Shown here in pieces: positions 24,685 to 33,128 of a DNA stretch of 64,000 nt. The notes under the pieces were generated by a model, which was not told the DNA's origin, did not search any database, and was given only the letters and a program-made list of their open reading frames with translations. Origin of the DNA: JANSWP01 sp041941305 (lineage in GTDB: Bacteria > Bacteroidota > Bacteroidia > Chitinophagales > Saprospiraceae); contig JBGTQJ010000012.1 in NCBI GenBank assembly GCA_041941305.1, positions 62,001 to 126,000 of the forward strand, in the 5' to 3' direction. Numbering within the stretch: the first letter of the stretch is position 1; each line of letters opens with the position of its first letter. The translations under genes and the position numbers were made by a program.

Positions 24685-24716
24685 GAAAAGCCTGCACCTC
24701 CTGGTGGGGCTTTTCT
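24685..24716. terminator. Terminator between convergent genes
   Basis: GAAAAGCC (24685-24692) pairs with GGCTTTTC (24708-24715), with an inner CACC/GGTG helix around TCCT. A on one side and T on the other allow it to act for both strands. Confidence 0.75.
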
Positions 24717-24719
24717 CTT

Positions 24720-26438
24720 TTAAGAATTGGAAAACCCTTTGGGAATTGCGTCAAGTAGTTTTTTAGTATAGGCTGTTTTTGGATTATTATAGATTTCTTC
24801 AGCATCTCCAATTTCCTCAATTATCCCATTGTTCATCACCATTATTCTATCACTCATAAATTTTACAACAGAAAGATCATGCGAAATAAAAATATAGGTC
24901 AATTTTTTCTCCTCCTGCAAATCTTTCAGCAAATTCAATATGTGGGCCTGGATGGATACATCCAAAGCTGAAACACATTCATCACAAATAATAAATTTTG
25001 GGTTTGTGCTCAAAGCTCTTGCAATAGAAACTCTTTGGCGTTCCCCACCAGATAGTTCATGAGGCATTCTTAAAAAAAAGCTTTCGGCTAAGCCTACTCT
25101 TTCCAACAACTCTATAACCATTTTGTAAGATTGATTTCGGTTTGTAGTTTTTCTAAATTGAAGGATTGGTTCAAGAATTGCATTGCCAACCGTTTTTCTC
25201 GGATTCAAGGACGAATAGGGATCCTGGAAAATCATTTGTATATCCTTTCGAATCTGACGCAATTGTTTTTTGGGAGCACTTACAACATTAATTCCATTAT
25301 AAAATATATTTCCGGATTTAGGATTTTCTAATTTCAGAAGGGACCTGCCCAAGGTGGTTTTTCCTGACCCTGATTCTCCCACCAAGCCTAATGATTCGCC
25401 TGGGAAAACTTCAAATGAAACACCATCTACTGCTTTAATATACGCTTTTCTTAAATTGAGATTATTCTTCTTTTTGGAAAACCATGTTTTTAAATCTGCC
25501 ACCTGAAGAATTGAATTTTTGGAATACAGGGATTGGTTTCTTTTCTCGATATCAACTTTACTAAGTTCTTGTTTTTGAATGATTCGTGAAATAGAATCGT
25601 CATATGTTTCTGTGGGTAATCGTTTCAACTTTTTATCTAAGGGTGGCTTGCAGGAAATTAGCCGTTTGGTATAGTTTTGTTTTGGATTATTAAATATGGA
25701 TTGAACAGAACCTGACTCTACAATTTTGCCTTGATTCATTACTAAAACCCTATCTGCAATTTCATATATCACAGCTAAATCATGGGAAATAAAAATAACA
25801 GACATTTCATATTCAGTTTTCAACTCCAGAATTAAGTTTAATATCGATTTTTGTACGGTTACATCTAAAGCTGTTGTTGGCTCATCCGCAATTAATATTT
25901 TGGGATTACAAGAAAGCGCCATTGCAATCATGACTCTTTGTTTTTGTCCACCAGAAAGTTGGTGAGGAAAAGATTCAAAAATTCTTTTGGGTTCAGGTAA
26001 CTTTACTTTAGAAAACAAGGCTAAACAAGCATCCACTGCTTCTTCTTTTGAAAGCTTTTGGTGATATTGTATGGTTTCTACAATTTGTTGTCCACATTTA
26101 ATTACTGGATTGAGCGAAGTCATGGGCTCCTGAAAAATCATAGCGATTTCCCTTCCTCTTATTGATTTCATCTCTTCCAATGAGGACTCAAATAGGTCAA
26201 AGTTTGAATTTTCACCTGGAGTATAAATTACCTTACCATGCATAATGGAATTTTTAGGATTTAATCTTAAAATCGATAAAGCCGTCATTGACTTTCCAGA
26301 TCCGGATTCCCCTACTATTCCTAGAACTTCTCCTTTAAATAGCTGAAAATCAATTAAATCAACAGCTTTAATCAATCCTTTTACAGAGCTGAAATGAGCA
26401 GAAAGATTAGTAATATTCAGAATTGGATCATTAAGCAT
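24720..26438 (-). CDS. ABC transporter with two fused ATP-binding domains (oligopeptide/dipeptide type)
   Basis: 572 aa from the ATG at 26436-26438; the frame extends to 26504, but the domain starts at MLNDPILNITNLSAHF. Two complete nucleotide-binding domains are fused. Domain 1: Walker A GESGSGKS (43-50), signature LSGGQKQR (161-168), Walker B ILIADEP. Domain 2: Walker A GESGSGKT (354-361), signature LSGGERQR (462-469), Walker B FIICDEC, with Cys where Pro is usual. Each domain ends in a peptide-transporter-type tail (NPKQNYTKRL; NPKTAYTKKLL), the hallmark of the Opp/Dpp/GsiA/YejF group. It would power uptake of peptides or similar solutes. No permease or binding-protein gene is adjacent, so partners must be encoded elsewhere. 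It is divergent from the T9SS gene at 26582. Confidence 0.9.
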   Translation of the reverse strand: MLNDPILNITNLSAHFSSVKGLIKAVDLIDFQLFKGEVLGIVGESGSGKSMTALSILRLNPKNSIMHGKVIYTPGENSNFDLFESSLEEMKSIRGREIAMIFQEPMTSLNPVIKCGQQIVETIQYHQKLSKEEAVDACLALFSKVKLPEPKRIFESFPHQLSGGQKQRVMIAMALSCNPKILIADEPTTALDVTVQKSILNLILELKTEYEMSVIFISHDLAVIYEIADRVLVMNQGKIVESGSVQSIFNNPKQNYTKRLISCKPPLDKKLKRLPTETYDDSISRIIQKQELSKVDIEKRNQSLYSKNSILQVADLKTWFSKKKNNLNLRKAYIKAVDGVSFEVFPGESLGLVGESGSGKTTLGRSLLKLENPKSGNIFYNGINVVSAPKKQLRQIRKDIQMIFQDPYSSLNPRKTVGNAILEPILQFRKTTNRNQSYKMVIELLERVGLAESFFLRMPHELSGGERQRVSIARALSTNPKFIICDECVSALDVSIQAHILNLLKDLQEEKKLTYIFISHDLSVVKFMSDRIMVMNNGIIEEIGDAEEIYNNPKTAYTKKLLDAIPKGFSNS

Positions 26439-26543
26439 AAAAGAATGAGAAAATTTTAAGCATAATAATTGCGGCAAACTAAAAAGCCTCAGTTTCAAAA
26501 GCAAGAATAAATAATATTATCTTATCCAATTAAAAGTGATTTC

Positions 26544-26551
26544 TATTTTTG
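26544..26551 (+). promoter_or_regulatory. Candidate -7 promoter box (TATTTTTG)
   Basis: Matches TAnnTTTG about 30 bp before the ATG at 26582. It has the same CTATTTTTG context as the boxes before the genes at 44101 and 51479. No TTG is present at the -33 position. Confidence 0.4.
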
Positions 26552-26581
26552 TGATCAAATAAACCGACAAAAGTCATTTCC

Positions 26582-29350
26582 ATGAAACAATTTTCCTTTA
26601 CATTTCTATTTTTAGTCGTTTTCTCCCTCCTCTTTTCACAACAATCAAAAGATATAAGCCTCTTAGCAAATTGGGATCAGGATACTTTGCCAAAAAGTGG
26701 AGGGATTCATTATAATGATGTTTGGGGCTATGTAGATTGCTTCGGTGCAGAATATGCACTTTTAGGCTCAGCAGGGTATGTTCATTTTTTTAATTTAACT
26801 GACCTTTCAAACATTCAGGAAGTAGAGGCTTTCCCTGGAGGAGAGGTGACAACTTGGAGAGATATAAAAACTTATAAGAATAGAGCTTATTCTGTATGTG
26901 ATGGTTGCAACGAAGGGATGATGATATTTGATTTGAGCAATTTGCCAGATTCTGTATCCAAGGTTCTTCAAACATCGGAATTTTTTAGTAAATCTCACAA
27001 TATTTTTATCGATGAAGCCAATGGAAAGTTATATGCAGTGGGGACAGATACTCAGGGGGATGGTGTAATCATTCTGGATCTTACACAAAACCCTGATGCT
27101 CCTACACTTTGGGCGAGACATGACGTACCTGGAGGATATATGCATGACATATACGTACGAGATAATATTGGGTATGGATTTTCAGGCCATGATGGGTTAT
27201 GGATTTATGATTTTTCTGATCCAGATACAGCATTAGTTTTAGGCTCATTAGATGGGTATCCTCAGGAGGGGTATAACCATTCTGGTTGGCTTTCTGAAGA
27301 CGGAGATTATTTGGTTTTTGCAGATGAATCATTTAATAGAAGCCTGAAATTAACTGATGTTTCAGAATTTAGTGATATTCAGGTAACTGATTTATTCAGA
27401 TCAAAACTTTTAGCACCAGCAGATACTGGAAGCATTGCTCATAACCCAATGATTAGAGATAATTATATCATTTCCTCTTATTATCACGATGGAGTTAGCA
27501 TTTTTGATTACTCTGATCCTTATAATGTTGAACAAATAGCCTGGTACGACACCTGGTTGGATAATACAAATTATAATGGGTTTATTGGATGTTGGGGTAT
27601 TTATCCCTTTTTACCTTCTGGCAGAATATTGGCATCCGATATTAGAAACGGATTGTATGTATTGGGTCTTGATAGCATTGTATTTAATCCAATTGTCCCC
27701 ACTTTAGCTCCTGACGCCATAATTACTTTGTCAAGTGATCCAGATCTGTGCGAAGGAGATTCTTTAACTTTTAATGTTGCCGCTGCTGCCCAAAAATACC
27801 AATGGTTTAAAGGTGATACATTGGTTCAGGACGGTGGATTATCATTTACTACTTATGAAGATGGAACCTATTACCTCAAGGCCACCAATGATTACTGTGC
27901 TGCCAATTCTGAGCAAGTGAAAGCGGTGTTCAATAATTATCCCAATACCGCATTAGAGATTTTAGGTGAAACTGAATTTTGCGAGGGAGATAGTGTTCAA
28001 ATATTAATATTGGAAAATGCTGAAACAATAGATTGGTTTCAATCGGATGATTTAATTGCGACTGATACTAATTCAATACACATTTTTGGCTCAGGATTCT
28101 ATCATGTTGCTTTAGCAAATGGTACCTGTATTTCCTTATCCGAAAATGTTGAAATTGAGTCCATCCCCTACCCTTCTCCAAACCTAAATCTTAGTGGTAT
28201 CAATGAGCTATGTGCCGGAGATACCCTTTCATTAATTACACAAACACAAGCGGAATCATATGCATGGTATTTGGACAGTTTGTTAATTCAAAATTTTGGG
28301 GCTGAATTAGAAATTACTGTAGGAGGTAATTATTCCATAACTTTTGCCAATCAATTCTGTGAATCTAATTCTGAAATTGTTGAAATCCAGGAAATATCGA
28401 TTCCAGATGCCATCTTGTCTTCCAATTCCAATCCCTGGTTTTGTGAAGATGACCCCCCTGGGATTATTATAAGCTTGCCTCCAGGAGCAGATCAATATCA
28501 ATGGTACGAATCAGATTCTCTAATTGCCGAAGGCACAAATACCTTGATTGTTACAGCAGGGGGTAATTATTATGCGATTGCCATCAATGGAAATGATTGT
28601 TTTGAACAATCTGATAACCTGGTGATAAGTCAATTTTCATATCCTCAAATTGAAATAATTCCCTCTTCAGATATTTATTGCGAAGGAGAAGCTGCTTTTT
28701 TAACTGCCACCTCAGATTATAATCTTTATCAATGGTATTACAATGGCAATTTAATAACTGATATTATTGGAAACGAATTGGTTACTGTCGATTCTGGCGT
28801 TTATGAAGTGGAAGTATCTAATGGTTTTTGTACAAGCCTCTCAGAAGAACTGGAAATTGAGTTCCAGAAACCTGTGATTCCAGAAATTCAATTTGATGGT
28901 GCATTAGTAATGGCTACAGAAGCTTCCGAATATCAATGGTTTCTGAATGGCAATGAATTGCTTGGGGAAACTGCTCAATCGGTAGATGCATTGCTATATG
29001 GCAATGGTGATTATTTAGTTGAAACGATTGACGAAAATGGATGTGAAGCCGTATCTGAAGTACTTTTTGTTTTGGTTTCTGGTAACCATGAAATGTTTAA
29101 TCATGATGAGCTAAAAGTCTTCCCAAATCCATTTACCAGCTCAATCAATGTTCAATTTGATTTTAAGAACCCTACTGATATCTCCATTGAATTATTTTCT
29201 CAAATTGGGCAAACTGTGAAAACCTATAATTATATAGGTATTCAATATGAGATTAAACAAATTGAAGTTTCAATTTTAGCTCCCGGAAATTATATTCTTA
29301 AAATTGCGGGTCATGAAAAAGTTTTTTTTAAGAGGGTTGTTAAACATTAA
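26582..29350 (+). CDS. Choice-of-anchor-B family protein with Ig-like repeats and T9SS sorting domain
   Basis: 922 residues with a signal peptide (1-19, ending LLFSQ). Residues ~25-370 match the choice-of-anchor-B/LVIVD beta-propeller type, with repeated motifs such as YVHFFNLTDLS, EGMMIFDLSNL, GVIILDLTQNP, LWIYDFSDP and VSIFDYSDPYN, plus SHNIFID and a GxxHN/HD-rich surface. Residues ~375-830 hold about five Ig-like modules of ~80-90 aa, each starting with CEGDS- or CxGD-like strands and containing YQWF/YAWY. The last ~80 residues form a T9SS type A sorting domain (KVFPNPFTSS; final KRVVKH). Likely a surface-exposed or released protein; no enzymatic motif is seen. It faces the DUF1501 gene convergently. 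Confidence 0.85.
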   Translation: MKQFSFTFLFLVVFSLLFSQQSKDISLLANWDQDTLPKSGGIHYNDVWGYVDCFGAEYALLGSAGYVHFFNLTDLSNIQEVEAFPGGEVTTWRDIKTYKNRAYSVCDGCNEGMMIFDLSNLPDSVSKVLQTSEFFSKSHNIFIDEANGKLYAVGTDTQGDGVIILDLTQNPDAPTLWARHDVPGGYMHDIYVRDNIGYGFSGHDGLWIYDFSDPDTALVLGSLDGYPQEGYNHSGWLSEDGDYLVFADESFNRSLKLTDVSEFSDIQVTDLFRSKLLAPADTGSIAHNPMIRDNYIISSYYHDGVSIFDYSDPYNVEQIAWYDTWLDNTNYNGFIGCWGIYPFLPSGRILASDIRNGLYVLGLDSIVFNPIVPTLAPDAIITLSSDPDLCEGDSLTFNVAAAAQKYQWFKGDTLVQDGGLSFTTYEDGTYYLKATNDYCAANSEQVKAVFNNYPNTALEILGETEFCEGDSVQILILENAETIDWFQSDDLIATDTNSIHIFGSGFYHVALANGTCISLSENVEIESIPYPSPNLNLSGINELCAGDTLSLITQTQAESYAWYLDSLLIQNFGAELEITVGGNYSITFANQFCESNSEIVEIQEISIPDAILSSNSNPWFCEDDPPGIIISLPPGADQYQWYESDSLIAEGTNTLIVTAGGNYYAIAINGNDCFEQSDNLVISQFSYPQIEIIPSSDIYCEGEAAFLTATSDYNLYQWYYNGNLITDIIGNELVTVDSGVYEVEVSNGFCTSLSEELEIEFQKPVIPEIQFDGALVMATEASEYQWFLNGNELLGETAQSVDALLYGNGDYLVETIDENGCEAVSEVLFVLVSGNHEMFNHDELKVFPNPFTSSINVQFDFKNPTDISIELFSQIGQTVKTYNYIGIQYEIKQIEVSILAPGNYILKIAGHEKVFFKRVVKH

Positions 29351-29371
29351 ACCCCAATTTTTACTCAAAAG

Positions 29372-29401
29372 AAAAAAAACCGGGTAGTACACACTACCCG
29401 G
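29372..29401 (-). terminator. Rho-independent terminator of the DUF1800-DUF1501 operon
   Basis: A perfect 9-bp stem (CCGGGTAGT 29380-29388 with ACTACCCGG 29393-29401, loop ACAC) is preceded on the plus strand by eight A, which reads as a T run on the minus strand. It therefore terminates minus-strand transcription. Confidence 0.85.
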
Positions 29402-29425
29402 CATCAAAGGATCTCACATTCAATC

Positions 29426-30991
29426 CTATCTGATTTTTACCATTAGTTTTGTTCTTTGCTGACCATTTGCTTGCAAATGATAATAGTAGTTTCCAGCAGG
29501 TAAATTGGAACCATCAAATTGAACTTTGTGGGTTCCTTGATCCAATGTTTTATTAACTAAAGTTGCTACCTGTTGTCCTCTTCCATCAAAAACACTAAGT
29601 TTAATGTGTTCTCTACCACATTGAAATTCTATGGTAGTCAAATTAGAAAATGGATTAGGAAAATTTTTGTGAATTTTCAGACTGGATTCTTCTAATTCAG
29701 CTTCGTTGGTATTTACAATTTCACAAGGGTCAAGTACAGGTATGTATTGGAATCCCTGGTACAAAATGTTTTTCACGTCGCCTTCCTCAACGTCAAACCA
29801 ATCCATCAAGACTGATCCGTATACATCTCTGAAGTCATACTGCATAGCAACGCCATCTTGAACCCCAACATTAGCTGGTATTTCGGGATTCGTTCCAATA
29901 AAACCCGGATTGTTTAAACAACTTCCAAACAACATCAACGGAGCAGCATCACCGTGATCAGTTCCTAAACTTGCATTGGATCTTATCCGGCGGCCAAATT
30001 CAGAAAAAGTCATTCCCAGAACACGATTATCCAATCCCAACAATTTTAGATCGTTTTGGAATGCATTAACTGCGTCAGAAACGGTTAATAATAAATCTGC
30101 ATGAGCTCCTTCAGTAGGGCTGTCAGTTGTTTGATTGGCATGAGTATCAAAGCCACCAAGGCTAACAATGTAAATTTTGGTTTTTAATCCACCGGCAATC
30201 AAAAGGGCAACGTTCTTTAGCTGTTGAGCCAATCTGTTGTCTTCAGGATATGCCCCCATGTTATTACCCATATTTGCTGCATCTGTGATGATTTCTGAAT
30301 ATGCGTTGGTTTGCTCTATTGTTTGGCGCAAAAAAGTCAATTCTTCTCCATAATAATTGTCAGGCACATCGTCTTCACTTCCGGTTGCAAGTGGATTCAA
30401 ATTGAAAGGATCGTTGATGGCAAGACTAAAATTTCCTCCTGTACCCTGACAGGTTTCGGAAACTACTGAGCCTATGGTCAGTGCAAAGGGATCTGGGAAC
30501 GAATCATTTGGATAATCTTCTGGGAATGAAGGATGATCCTTTTCCAAAAACCTTCCCAACCAACCAGTTGTTAAAAACTCATCAGGCTCAGAGGCAGTTT
30601 GCCAAATATCGGTTGATCTAAAATGGGAACGGTTTTGATTCGCATATCCTACACTGTGAACAACAGACATTAATCCTTCATCGAAGAGAGATTTCATACC
30701 TGTCATACTAGGATGGAAGCCCACATTATTATTGATATCAAGAATGCTGTTTTCTGGAATTACGATATTACTTCTGGCATTGGCTAAGTTGTCATATTGG
30801 TCAAGTGGAATGATTGAATTTAATCCATCATTTCCTCCATTCAATTGGATCAAAATTAAAACTCGATCAGATTCATCACTCAAACCAGAAAATAAAGCGG
30901 ATTTTGTTATTGCCTGAACGCCCATACCATTTAACAAAACTGGTAAGGAAACGGCGGTCGAAGTGGCTTTTAAAAATTTTCTTCTTTTCAT
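29426..30991 (-). CDS. DUF1501 protein with Tat-like signal and T9SS sorting domain
   Basis: 521 aa from the ATG at 30989-30991 (an in-frame TTG lies at 31015). The start MKRRKFLKA is a twin-arginine signal followed by a hydrophobic stretch ending VQA. The body is a DUF1501 domain, an alkaline-phosphatase-fold-related family, with LIQLNGGNDGLN near the start, HPSMTGMKSLFDEG, QNRSHFRSTDIWQTA, VSLGGFDTHANQ and FSEFGRRIRSN followed by TDHGDAAPLMLFG. The C-terminus is a T9SS type A sorting domain (KNFPNPFSNLTTIEF, final KLMVKIR). It lies 98 bp downstream of the DUF1800 gene (74 bp from the alternative TTG start) on the same strand, a pairing common in Bacteroidota and Planctomycetota. The function of the pair is unknown; the protein is probably exported. 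Confidence 0.88.
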   Translation of the reverse strand: MKRRKFLKATSTAVSLPVLLNGMGVQAITKSALFSGLSDESDRVLILIQLNGGNDGLNSIIPLDQYDNLANARSNIVIPENSILDINNNVGFHPSMTGMKSLFDEGLMSVVHSVGYANQNRSHFRSTDIWQTASEPDEFLTTGWLGRFLEKDHPSFPEDYPNDSFPDPFALTIGSVVSETCQGTGGNFSLAINDPFNLNPLATGSEDDVPDNYYGEELTFLRQTIEQTNAYSEIITDAANMGNNMGAYPEDNRLAQQLKNVALLIAGGLKTKIYIVSLGGFDTHANQTTDSPTEGAHADLLLTVSDAVNAFQNDLKLLGLDNRVLGMTFSEFGRRIRSNASLGTDHGDAAPLMLFGSCLNNPGFIGTNPEIPANVGVQDGVAMQYDFRDVYGSVLMDWFDVEEGDVKNILYQGFQYIPVLDPCEIVNTNEAELEESSLKIHKNFPNPFSNLTTIEFQCGREHIKLSVFDGRGQQVATLVNKTLDQGTHKVQFDGSNLPAGNYYYHLQANGQQRTKLMVKIR

Positions 30992-31089
30992 TTTTGGTTG
31001 TTTTGTTGTGTTCAATTTTTCAAGTGCTTATGTGTTCAAATCCTACCTGGACATAAACCCTTAAACTTTCAAACACATTGACACAATAA

Positions 31090-32781
31090 TTAACTCAAAT
31101 AAAATTCTGGCATACTAAGCATAGCATTCACAAGACTGCGTAGCTTATTTTCAACCGCCATTTTTAAATCATCATTGGTTGGATCATTCAAATAATCTCC
31201 ATATTCTACAGTCCATTCAAAATCTGGAAGACCTGGAATAAGTATTTCTTTTAAAGCTTCTTTTTGATTATCTGTGATTGGTTGAGGAAACAGAATTGCA
31301 GCAAACTCCTCAATCAGTAGATTTGGATCAAGTGGATTATCAATGGATTCAGTAAATTTTAATACATCTGTTTGTATCCTTGCTCCAGCGACCTGTATTC
31401 CTTGCATTACTAAGCGAGTGGTAATTTCCTGACGCAATGGCATGGTTACCGAATTAATCCACATCCTATAGAATTGTGGTTCCTGGTAGTAGGCTTTCCA
31501 GCCAGCAACACTTGGAGGGTTGTAGTATTCCATTTGCATTAGAGGAAGTACTCTGACGATTTGGAACCACATTCTATATTCCTGCTCAATATTTCCGGTG
31601 GGGAATTGAGTTTCAAAATTTTTCAAAGCGGAAATGACAAAATCGACAGGATTTTTAATCATAGGACCTACATTCAACATGTCAAAGAAATGTTCGCTTC
31701 CCAATAAGGCTTCCAGAGCAGGTCTGATTTCATAATCATTGTCAATAAGAATTTGCGCCATTGGCTCAATGACATTCAATTCTGCTTCATCTGTGATTAC
31801 ATAATAGATAAACCATCGGTACAATTTTCGGCTAATAAATCTTGCTACTTCATCTTTATTAAATATTACATCTATTAGGTGAGCATACTCATTTTCTCCC
31901 ATATTGCTGATTACCAAATCATCAAACCGATGTGACAATTGTTTGTCTCCATTGTCGTGACGATTTGGAATAAAAACGGATTGAACTTCAGTGTCTGGAT
32001 TTAAAGTGTTGAACCCTATATCTCTCCAGCCAGTCAGCACCCTTGCCATTTGTACCACATCATCTTCTGTATAATTGGTATAATCTCCTTGGCCAACAGC
32101 CGGACCTTTTCCAATTGTGAATAATTCGAGCAATTCTCTTGCATAGTTTTCATTCGGTGCCTGTGAGGTGTTCTGATTTCCATTTAGATATCGAAGCATA
32201 GTTGGATCAACGGTGATATTCTTTGTCAATTCTCTAAAGTTTCCCCAAGCATTTTCTCTTAAAAGGGTTATGTATTTATAAATGAATTTTGGGTCGTTGA
32301 TTTCAGCAGTCACAAAATGATTGTGCCAGAAAAGCACCATTTTCTCACGGATAGAAACACCTTCATTGATAATATTGCCAAAAGTCCAGGCACGCAAAGA
32401 CTGATTTCTATATCCTCTTAAGTTTACATCTTGAAGATAAGGGGCATCAATCCATGTTTCTCCAACAGCAACAAAGGGATCTTCAGTGAAGTTAAAGTTG
32501 ACAGGTGGATTAGGAAGCGGCAAATCAGCAAACAATTTTGCCAATGTAATTTCAAGGCCATCATTGATGGATTCTTTTATCTGGGCATTTGAAGGACCAA
32601 ACATAGTTCGGCGAAGCAGGTGGGCTGCCTGTGGGTATCCATAATTTCCGGTATAAGGGTTCAACCCTGAACTGACTGTAAGTAGTGCAAAGCTTTCTTG
32701 AGCTTTGGTTTTTTCAGCCTTTAAGGAAGACCCATTTTTTGTGTGCCCAAAAAAATGGGCTAGGGTTGCTCTTCTATCCAT
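31090..32781 (-). CDS. DUF1800 domain protein
   Basis: 563 aa, ATG at 32779-32781. DUF1800 signatures run through the protein: AAHLLRRTMFGPSNAQI near residue 52, the FWHNHFVT block (REKMVLFWHNHF), a PTMLRYLNGNQN segment, NENYARELLELFTIG, VVQMARVLTGWR, FISRKLYRWFIYYV, IKNPVDFVISALK and PPSVAGWKAYYQEP. The N-terminus (MDRRATLAHFFG) resembles a twin-arginine motif but lacks a hydrophobic segment, so export is uncertain. The DUF1501 partner gene follows. Function is unknown; the conserved pairing suggests a shared surface or periplasmic complex. The upstream 347 bp is shared with the divergent transketolase gene. Confidence 0.88.
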   Translation of the reverse strand: MDRRATLAHFFGHTKNGSSLKAEKTKAQESFALLTVSSGLNPYTGNYGYPQAAHLLRRTMFGPSNAQIKESINDGLEITLAKLFADLPLPNPPVNFNFTEDPFVAVGETWIDAPYLQDVNLRGYRNQSLRAWTFGNIINEGVSIREKMVLFWHNHFVTAEINDPKFIYKYITLLRENAWGNFRELTKNITVDPTMLRYLNGNQNTSQAPNENYARELLELFTIGKGPAVGQGDYTNYTEDDVVQMARVLTGWRDIGFNTLNPDTEVQSVFIPNRHDNGDKQLSHRFDDLVISNMGENEYAHLIDVIFNKDEVARFISRKLYRWFIYYVITDEAELNVIEPMAQILIDNDYEIRPALEALLGSEHFFDMLNVGPMIKNPVDFVISALKNFETQFPTGNIEQEYRMWFQIVRVLPLMQMEYYNPPSVAGWKAYYQEPQFYRMWINSVTMPLRQEITTRLVMQGIQVAGARIQTDVLKFTESIDNPLDPNLLIEEFAAILFPQPITDNQKEALKEILIPGLPDFEWTVEYGDYLNDPTNDDLKMAVENKLRSLVNAMLSMPEFYLS

Positions 32782-33128
32782 AATAAATTGATGATTTAAT
32801 CATTTGATTTTCAGTTTACGAAAACTAATAATCCAGTGATTACATGAATTGTGATTTCACCTTTTTCTAATAACCTGAATGGAAGGAAAACTTTGAAGTG
32901 TTGGCTAATAGACTTCCTTTTTTTTGAAAAGTTTAAGAAGGGCATAAAAAAAATTATTGAAATCTAAAGTGATGGTGATTTATCGATGAAAAAGGTTGCC
33001 TCGTAAGATTTTGTTCTAATTAAAATGTGGAAAAATCTTTAATCACAATGCATTTGATTAATTTAATTTCTCCCATCTTTGTGGCAACTTCACCAGGAAT
33101 TACCCATCATCAAAAATTTTTGATAAAA
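32782..33128. other. Divergent intergenic region between DUF1800 and transketolase genes
   Basis: 347 bp, AT-rich, no supported gene. The open frame into transketolase extends back to 33027 but lacks domain similarity there. No clear TAnnTTTG box was found on either strand. Confidence 0.4.

Noticed and set aside
33027..33128. N-terminal extension of transketolase
   Set aside because: The 34 extra residues have no family similarity; MTQEQILMDN at 33129 is the usual position for the enzyme start.
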